NCBI RefSeq assembly: GCF_036417845.1
Contig: NC_089979.1
Span: 119,135,415-119,199,414 of the forward strand
Direction of reading: 5' to 3'
Source of the DNA: Apteryx mantelli
Lineage: Eukaryota; Chordata; Aves; Apterygiformes; Apterygidae
Length of the DNA stretch: 64,000 nucleotides
The notes beneath the pieces were generated by a model, which ran no database searches, had not been told where the DNA came from, and worked only from the letters and a program-made list of their open reading frames with translations. Shown piece after piece: positions 51,501 to 60,800 of the stretch (position 1 is the stretch's first letter; each line of letters begins with the position of its first letter). Made by a program: the position numbers and the translations under genes.

Positions 51501-54500
51501 TCTCAGTCCCATTAAAGGTTTGGAGTTTCTATGAACTGGCTTAAATATTTCTAGGAAGACATGCTACAAGGCAAAACCACTTCAGTTGCTCTTTTGCGTT
51601 TCCAGAACAATATGAAGTAAACTGGTCACATAAGCACTAGATAGGCTAAGTCTAGCAGTCAGATGTGACCTCCTTGTGCACATGCACCTCCCCTCCTCTT
51701 CAATATTCTTATCCCCCTAAATTTATGGGATTAAGAAGGAGTAGAAAGAATTTATATTTAACAGTCAAGCTGAGCATTACCACAGAAAGCTCTAAGAACA
51801 CATACCACGTAATCCTGCATTAAGCTCACATGAAGAAAGGTGTTAGAAACATGCTAGAATTTACTACCAGTGACTAACAGGAAAATAGCAGTTACACAGA
51901 TTATATAGCAATTTTCACATTCTAACATGTTAGAAAGCCACATCAACTCCAGGCACATATAAGCAGATAATAGCTCTCATCTATGTGTCAGGTCTAAATA
52001 CTTGTATGGCTCCTATCTGAACCCCTGTGCTACAGGAAGTCACTATTCTACAACCATATGCTACTGTACCTGTAGCTTCATCCTTGGCAGAAAAACGTTT
52101 TAAGTGAGGAAAGAGGTGCATTATAAAGAGAACAACATTTCAATATTTAAAAGTTCAATTTGAGACACTGAGTCAGAAAGAGCAATGTAGCAGGTTACAC
52201 TGATACACACACTGAGATGGGCCCACTAAAATCAGGGGAAGATTTATCTGATTCCTCAAGCAGTATGATTAAACACTGCTCACAAAAGCCAAAATTTTCC
52301 CATGTGTGCACACCAATCACTACTGTGCAACATTTGGCTTAAAACTATTCATTCTAGGTCCTGCAATGCAAACAAAACATCCTTACTTACATTTCTGCCA
52401 GCTCCAGTAAGAGCAGTTTTTGTTGTCATGTTCCCCACTCCCAGCAGAATACAGACTCATTCGACAGGCTGACATACATGTCTCAGCAGCATTAAAACAC
52501 TAGGAATATTCAATTCTTTGCATGCTAATATGTAAATTCTAAAAGACTAGTAAGTAGGAAAGGGATGGACCTTATGAAACACACTGTTTCACATCTGAAA
52601 AAATCCCATGGAATGAAAGCAATTATCATTTCACAGTAAGAATACTGAATTACAGGTAGCAAACAGGGAAAACTTCTTTCTTTAGAATGACTGAGATGAG
52701 TAAGTAGCATTGAACAATAAGTCTATCTCACTGTTTTTAAGACTTATAATTTTTAGGTCATCATGAAAAACAAATGAAAAGATTCTGCAATACAGAATAC
52801 TTTGGATCTGCAATGCAAGTTACTTCAGATGAATGCCTGCGTCTGTGTATAAAAGGGCATTTATATATAAACGTACATTTAATTTTGAGGAACTAAATAG
52901 GATCTAGACTGATCGGTACCCTTGAGGCTTGAGATGTAGAAGCCATTACAACTCCAAAAGAAATAACTCTAAGGAAAAAAAACCTCCACCCCTCTAGTTC
53001 ATATTCATTTCTGAATTGTCCCAAAGGTTGAGTTTTTCTACTTCTACATTTATTAAAAAAAAAAAAAATCCAGAATGTGGATAAGCGCCCAAATATTGTT
53101 AAATCCTGAGCACAGAGTAGGGCTTCACTGTATGACAATACTCTCAAAAGTTACAGAAAAACACCAAAAACTGAAGTTTCTTTCTGCACGCACTGCATGC
53201 AAGTATAAAATCCTATTGCTGATTCCCTTCTATGTATAAGGTTCTGAAGAGGTAATCTTTTTTACCTTACAGACCACCAAAAATTGGTATTTATAGAAAC
53301 TCTGCAGAGTACAAGCATTAAGTTGACAATATTTAAGATCTTTGCTGTGGAAATATATTCACCACAATAACTGTATTTTAAGCTTTATATATCTATTGAC
53401 ATTACATATTATCAGTATCTTTTGGAAACTGGAAGTCAAAGCAGGCTCATCTTTAGCACAAAAAGGAGGATGTTTGAGTTTCTCTGCACCTCAGTTACTT
53501 TAATCTTGATCTCATAAAACGTCTGTAAGGGAGCCTTAACTTTTCCATACAGAAGATTAACACAAGCGCAGAAAGCAATGTAATAGCTGTCAATGCTCTT
53601 ATGATTGGAGGCAGGGGGAAAGAATCCTAATGAAGGGGGGAATACAGAATTTCCCCTATATTCAATAACAGACCCTGACTGCACAGTTTTGTAAGCTATG
53701 TTATCAAAAGCAGTTGGCATGAGGGAAGGAGCATGGAAAAGTGGGACTGAAGTGAGCTGAAATTTAAGAGCAAAATGAGCATCTGAATCAAGCAAGTGAC
53801 CTTTGTTTTTCTATTCCTGAAACCCACAAGATCACACGTGTAGCGGGGTGGTCAAGGGAAGCTTGGAGTGCGTTGGTGCCATGACTGCAACATGGGTGAA
53901 GAGATAATTAGTCCAAGGTTTAGTTTTCATATGGGACATGGGGTGCTCTATTTTGTGCTCATGACACAAGCTGCAGATTCACAGTAATAAAAAAAGACTA
54001 TGTATCAAAAGCAACTGAGTCAAAATCAAGCAGTCATCTTATTTGACTTTCTTTTATTGTGAGATTTAAAAGAATGCTTTAAAGGGGCAAAAGCCACTAA
54101 CCTGAAATTTAATACAGAGCTGATCTTTTCTTCTCTCATTTCTATGGCATGAGCTCCCTTAGGAAAATGACAATAAAAACCAAAAGGCAGAACTACTGAC
54201 AACAGACTGTATTTTGCCACAGTAGCATTAAATTACTCAGTTTATCCATGAAGTTGAAGAAAATTTTAAACCTAATAGAAAATTGCTAGGGAAAGAAACT
54301 ATGCTAAAGAGAGGAACAGAATCATAAATATGTATTTAACAAAAGATAACAAACATCAAACTTATGAAACAGGCAGACATCATGTTACAAATGAGATGCA
54401 AAAAATAAACATGAGAAGTATTTAAAAGGTTCGATAATTTTAAGGGAAAAATGAACTATGAACAAAACTGGGGAAAAAACCAGACAGATAGAAAGATGAA

Positions 54501-57500
54501 GACTGAAAGAGTTTATTGGAAGAAAAAAGCAGATGTAATGGGATAGTGACAGAAATCTATTACAGTGGTAGCAATCAGTAACTGAAATGAAGTTGGATCA
54601 TCCCTTTTCTCATGTGATACAAGAATTTTTACGGCTGTTTGAAAGCAATCAAGAAAACATACTACTAAGAGCTATTAAAGAGAATGGACCTGTGCACTGT
54701 GGCTGTATTTTCATTGGAACAGGTAGCTATAGCATGTCACTTTCTTCAGAACACAAAAAAGGTTTTTCTTGTTTCTGAAAATGTGTCATGCTAAATACTT
54801 CTTATAGAAAAATTTGTTCTAAAAAAAAAAAGATAAAAAAAGGAAATGGTGCAATTAAAACATGCAAAAACAGTGTAATCTAACATGAGTTGTTAAAAAC
54901 AACAACAACACACCCCCACACTATGAAACCAAAGCTAAATCACATAAATATCACATCTCTGAAGTATATGAACTATGGCAAATCAGATTAATTTTGTTTA
55001 ATCCTGAGTGAATTCACTTGATTTTAACTCTGAGCAACAACCTGAAAAGACTGTAAGAAAGCCAGGTAGAATATATCACTCTTATGTGCTCTGTCTGCTT
55101 TGTTAGGCAGATTACAGAAATGTAATTACCCCTGAAATAAAGCTCTAGCCCTGACTACCTACCTGTATTTTGATTCATTCTAAGAAAATATATGGATGAA
55201 ATTTGGCTAAAATAACATGGTATTTCACATATGAACCAAAGTCAGAGACTCGTGTTAGTTAACTCAAGACAGATAATTGAAGTCCAGAAGCCATTTTTAA
55301 TCACAGAAGTAGTCCTGTTAGACCACCTGGAGTGTTTGAAATAAGTGTCTGCAAAGACCTTCGCTTATTTGCAGAACTGAGATTTGATGCATCTTTTAAG
55401 CACCTACTAATATTCTGTTCCTTAGATTTCAGATACCCAACAACCTTTCTTCTTTAAGTATAAAATAGCAATGTGAAGATTTAGATCAGCTATGAGGCTG
55501 CACTACTGATGCATGTGTGACCGGTAACATTTATTTTACTCCATTGGGTGGATTTCTTTCCTAATTAGCTTTTATGGCTTGTGGAAAAACATAGTTGTTA
55601 GAAGAGTTCAAACCAACAACGTGGATTACTGTCTCTAAAGTAAAAAGAATACGTATTGCAAAGATTTCCTGCTTTCTGGTGGTGGATGAGAGACCACAAA
55701 GAGTCACTAAGAAGAACAGATAAAGGCCGAGGCCCTTTGTTATCACCTTCTAGGGGTTTCACAATCTGAAGCTTCTCTGGCAGGTAGGATCGACTGCTGA
55801 TAGACATTCCTGAATATCCAGTGAATTCTGAAAATCTGGAGTGAGTTCCCAGTGACATGATGCTCTCTGTGGGAGTAATGGAACCACTATGGAGTTCACC
55901 CTTTTCCGCCAGTTCCCGCAACTTCCTTTCCTGCTCTTCTTCGAAGAACTTTCTCTCCGAAAGGTAGTTCTCCCGCCTAAGGGACAGCCTACGAAGGGCA
56001 GTCTCTAGGTCACTGGAACCAGGTGTCCCTGGGGTTCCAGGCTTCTTCATTCCATCTTCATTTCTAAAGCACAGCAGGGGAGGAAAACAAATGGAGGTAA
56101 GGGGGAGAAAAAACACTTTCAGAAGCTTAAAGCTTTCACACGACAGTTTTGAGACATACAGCAACACCTTTAAATTTCAGTGTCTGGGAACAAAATGCTA
56201 CTCTTCCAGGGGAGCTCAAAGGCAAACACTGATGCTTTCTTTCATACTAAACCATTTCAGAACCCTAGCTCCTCACGGAAACTCCTGCTTGGAAAAGTTG
56301 TGCTTTAATTAAGAGCTTCCTCCTACAAAGAGATGAGAGGCTCCTAGTTGTTGCTGGTCTCTCATTGTGATACAAACTCAAGCGAGCAGGCCAAGTCTTA
56401 TGCAGCAAATACTTCAAGAATATCTCAGTGAGTCACAGAAGTATACTACACCAGCAAATATTCATTGTTTGTTTTGGGATATTAGTATATGCAGTGTATT
56501 GTGCAGCTTTACTCAGGGATGGAAGGGTGGGACAAACTGTTAGAGCAGCAGAGTCCTGACTGGTTTCATTCAGAATTTTTTTATATGAGGTTACCTACTT
56601 TAACTTTTTTTTTAACTTTGTTTTAGGATCAGAAGAGTTAGTTTTGCTGCAACTTAGATCAGAATTTCTTGGCATTAATGCAAAATGGTGAAAATACAAT
56701 TAGTTTTAAGTGCTGATCCATATTTTCAAAAGCAAAGAGTGGTTTCACATCATCTGGTGATGATGCATCTTAAAACACATACGATTTGCAGAGATTGATA
56801 CACAGAACTTCATAAAAGCCAGATTTATTTTTTTAAACTCAGTGCTAAAGAACTAAAAGCACAAAAATCAAGTCACTTTTGAAAACGCAGGTCACTGTTT
56901 TAGCCTGCACAATGTGAGACAAATAAAGAGGAAAATACAAACACTTTGCCTCATGTCAGAAGAAAAAAAAAAAACAAAACACCACAGTCCAGTCCTGAAG
57001 TACTTACCCATTTTCAGCGGATTCCGTCTCTAGGATGATGCTATTGGTCTTGTTGTCTATCAGAATGTTGGAGATGTCTCCTCCATAGAAGCTGGAACGT
57101 GGAGTGCTGACACAGCTAGAAATAACTGAGTTCATAGCAGAGGACTGGTTAGAGCCTGGAATATTCATTGGTGATGGAGTCATGGATCTCTGCTTGACAA
57201 CTTGGTTTACATTTCTCACCGTCTCGAAGACCCGCTTCTGATGACTGACAAGACATACATACAGTTAATAATCACACGCTGGAGCAACATTTTGCCTCAA
57301 GAACAGAGAAACAGGTAACAGCTTGTTAATGACCATTTCTATCACAGTCTTTCCCCCACCCCCGCTGCCATCTTGTCCTTATAAGCATCTGCAAAGGAGT
57401 TTATGTAGAGTCTGATATTTGCCATATAGTCTGACCATTACATTCAATCCATCAACATTACACTTTTGTCATTCTAAAATATAATTTAGACAGAATATTT

Positions 57501-57608
57501 GAGAATTATATGCATAACCCTCCTCAAATATCAATCCAAATTAAGTGAAAGAGCATTTCAGTGGATCAGCTAAAAACCTCATAAAGCCATTGTGTGGAAA
57601 TGAGTTTA

Positions 57609-57659
<51 letters not shown>

Positions 57660-57800
57660 CTTCATTCAATTCCTAACTATGAACTAAGTTAATCCATTTT
57701 AAGAGAGAATTTGGATTAATTCTGCTGAGTGTCCCTAACGCAAGCAATATCTGTATCTTTCCTTTTTGTAACCAATTTCCTACCCCCCTAAACAGCATTT

Positions 57801-57836
<36 letters not shown>

Positions 57837-60800
57837 GATATATCATGTAACCACAGCCTACAGAGGCTGTCAGGGCTGGAAACCTAAATTCTGACCTACT
57901 TATAAAGTTCATTCTTTGTCACCATTGTCCCGATTCCAAAACTAACTTTGTTCATCTTCTTCAGGATTAAGATCAGATGATACTTCAAAAGAAATTTCTT
58001 GAAAAAATAAACTTGCCCCACATCATGTTACAAAAGCACCCTTGCTGCTTTGCTTTACTGTTCAACACTGGCTGAACACAAGAACAGCACACTCATTCTA
58101 GCTTGAAGGTAACACTGCAAGAGGGTATCGGTGACAGTATGCCTTATGCTATTTGATGTCATTCAAATTTCTATCTTTCTGCCCATTAATACTCATTAAT
58201 TGCATCCTCTGTGTACAGCCTCCAAGTCTCCAGTAGCTTGTCTCTAGGAGGCTGAATGTAAGAGCATCTACCAACAAGCAGTCTCACAGAGCTTAGAGTC
58301 ACCACCACCAACCAAATAAGTAAAACCCAGAGGAACCATGAAACCAAAAAAGGTGTCCATCCTTGGTAAATCCACACCAATGGAAAAGACGTTTTAAAGA
58401 AGTCAAACTAGCCTTAAGTTAGACAACTCTGGAAGGACAAAAGAACCCTATGGGGCTTGGGCATGCTCACATCTTTCTGATCTCGCATTTTTCTGATCAA
58501 CATCTTACTTTGTTGAAGCCTCACTTACAGTTCCTGTCTCCTGCTCAGCCAAGCTTTAAGTATTTGCTGAACTTCGCTTAAACATACTTAAAATGTTTCT
58601 TGAAAGCAGCTACTGTATCTTTCCTCATTGTCCATTCTTTGTAAAGCACAGGACAAAGCAGGGAGAAGTTCTAATAGGCCCCTAATTAGCATTACCTTGT
58701 TTCAAAGTAACCAGCCTCTGCTTTGTACAAATAGGTGAGACAGACCTATTGCAGCACACACGCAACTTAGGTCAGTAAGGCTATTTCTGCCACACTAACT
58801 TTCTTTAGCTTTTGAAGCTTCAGAAGCACTTAACTTGTTTCAAACCACTGTCTTGTTTAACTCAGGAGAGCTGTAACAGAAGGGATGCCTGCTGCAGCTC
58901 ACCTGGGTACTTAGTTTGGTGTCTGTTACACAACTGCTCTGAATCCCTGTTTTCATTGACATTCTCCTCAGAATCTGGATTATACCAATGATTATCTAGC
59001 AATTTCTACTATGAGACCCTAAAAGAGGGCCCAAGGCTGGAACTCATCCCCTAATCATAAAATGAAGAAACCTGGCATGATAACACCTAAGAAAACCAGT
59101 CCTTTTTCATTCTCAGTCCCACCTTTTCAGCGCCCAAGAAGGAAGGTAAAGTTCCAAAGACAAGGTGAAGCCTGTATCTGGGGGGTTTCTTTTGTCAGCT
59201 TAACCAGAAAAATATAAACACCCCAATGACCAGGCAATTTATTTTGTCTGTCATTCACATGCTCCCAAAAACATTTCCTTCTAAATCCCTAGCGTAACTA
59301 TTTAGTGTATTTTTTTCTTTCCTATCAAACAGTAACTAACTTCAGATACAGTTAATCAATTTCTTAAAGAACATAGGAACCAATTCTTTTCAGTCGTACG
59401 CCAAGTCAGGAGAGTCAGGTTCATCTAAATGCAGTTCTTTCCTCATCGACCCTTCTATCTCTGCTGCCAGAGAATCCTGTTAAAATCAAGAACAAAAGAA
59501 AAACACATATCACAGTATTAATAGATATTCCCAAACTGTCATTCCAGACAAAAAAGTACAGGTGTAAAATGAAAACTGGAAAGCTGGAAGACTAATGATT
59601 GTATCTAGATGACTGACAAATTATAACTGTTAACTCTATATTGCTATAGTACTTACCATCTGAAGAGACATAACATAGATAACATTTGACAAGAATATCA
59701 CAGAATATCACAGGCAACAACAGAATCCAGATCCTCCAGCTTCCTGATCTATATTTCCTACTTATAACACTCTCCTTCACATAAAAAGTTTTGCTATAAT
59801 TTGTTTTTGTTTAATACATACAAAAAACACATTCTTCCCTTTCACAACATTCTCCCCACACACAGAGAGGGGAAAAAAAACCAAAAAGCAGGCCAAACCA
59901 AAAAACCCCTCACTGATCTTGGCACGAGGTGTTACCTACTTCACCCATACAGTTAAAGGTGACAGGCTATCAGTTCCTCACTGTTGGTCATTATGTGTTA
60001 CTGCCTAAATGAAGTTATGTACAGGGTTTAAGTGCCAAACATTCACAAATCTAAATGACCTTCTGTTCCCTGATTAAACATTTGAAAGTCAATTTTATAA
60101 AAAACACATAAACCTATATTAGTGCAAGCATCCTTTTCTCAAACAGCTTGCAACTGTATTGGAACAAATACAACTTTTATTATTAAGAATATCTGCACTT
60201 TAAATTGGCTTATGCTCAGTCTCAGAAGGGAACATAAAAAAGCAAGCTAAGACTTCATTGACAATTTACATCTTGTTACCACAAAAGTAATCTATGTGTG
60301 TTCTTTGTCAGTAGTCAAAATGAGGCATGGTAAAAGACAAGGAGGGCCAGATTCTGCTGCTTGATCACGTTAATGTAACTGAAAAGAATCTTCACAAAAT
60401 CAAAGCCCCCACAAGTAATGGGATTATTCTAGAGAAACACAGGCAAGCACAGCCAGGCACAGAACTCGGACATTTTTTTCTACTCTTTTCCCATTTGGTT
60501 GAAGATACTGCCTAGTTCCCATGCTTTGAATGTACAATGTCATAATCAAATGAAATTAAGTAAACAATTTTGATAGCATATCAGTGAAATTGCCATAATT
60601 GAAGTTGCCATAATACATATTAACAACTATTCTTTTAATGAACTACTGAATTTTCAATGACCCTAAAACAAGAAGGTATGTGTAACCTATTCAACTGTCC
60701 AAGAACAAGAAAATATACCAGAAGTGACTAGAAGCAACATCCAGAAACCATTAGGTATCAGGAAACTATATCTCAAGGATGTTTAAGAAAAATGGAAAGC

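Larger units (their letters stand above)
57245..59399 (-). other. TRAK1: TRAK1 intron with AT and A tracts
   Basis: This is a 2.15 kb, phase 2 intron beginning with the weak donor GTACGA. It contains an (AT)n repeat (57617-57655) and an A32 run (57802-57833). No gene is recognised. Confidence 0.8.

Noticed and set aside
55598-55746. Read-through of the TRAK1 55.7 kb exon into its intron (about 50 codons)
   Set aside because: The donor CTAGAAG|GTGATA joins in frame to the next TRAK1 exon, and the extension does not resemble any TRAK1 isoform I know.
57673-57912. Minus-strand frame with a Phe run
   Set aside because: It is made by the A32 homopolymer in a TRAK1 intron.
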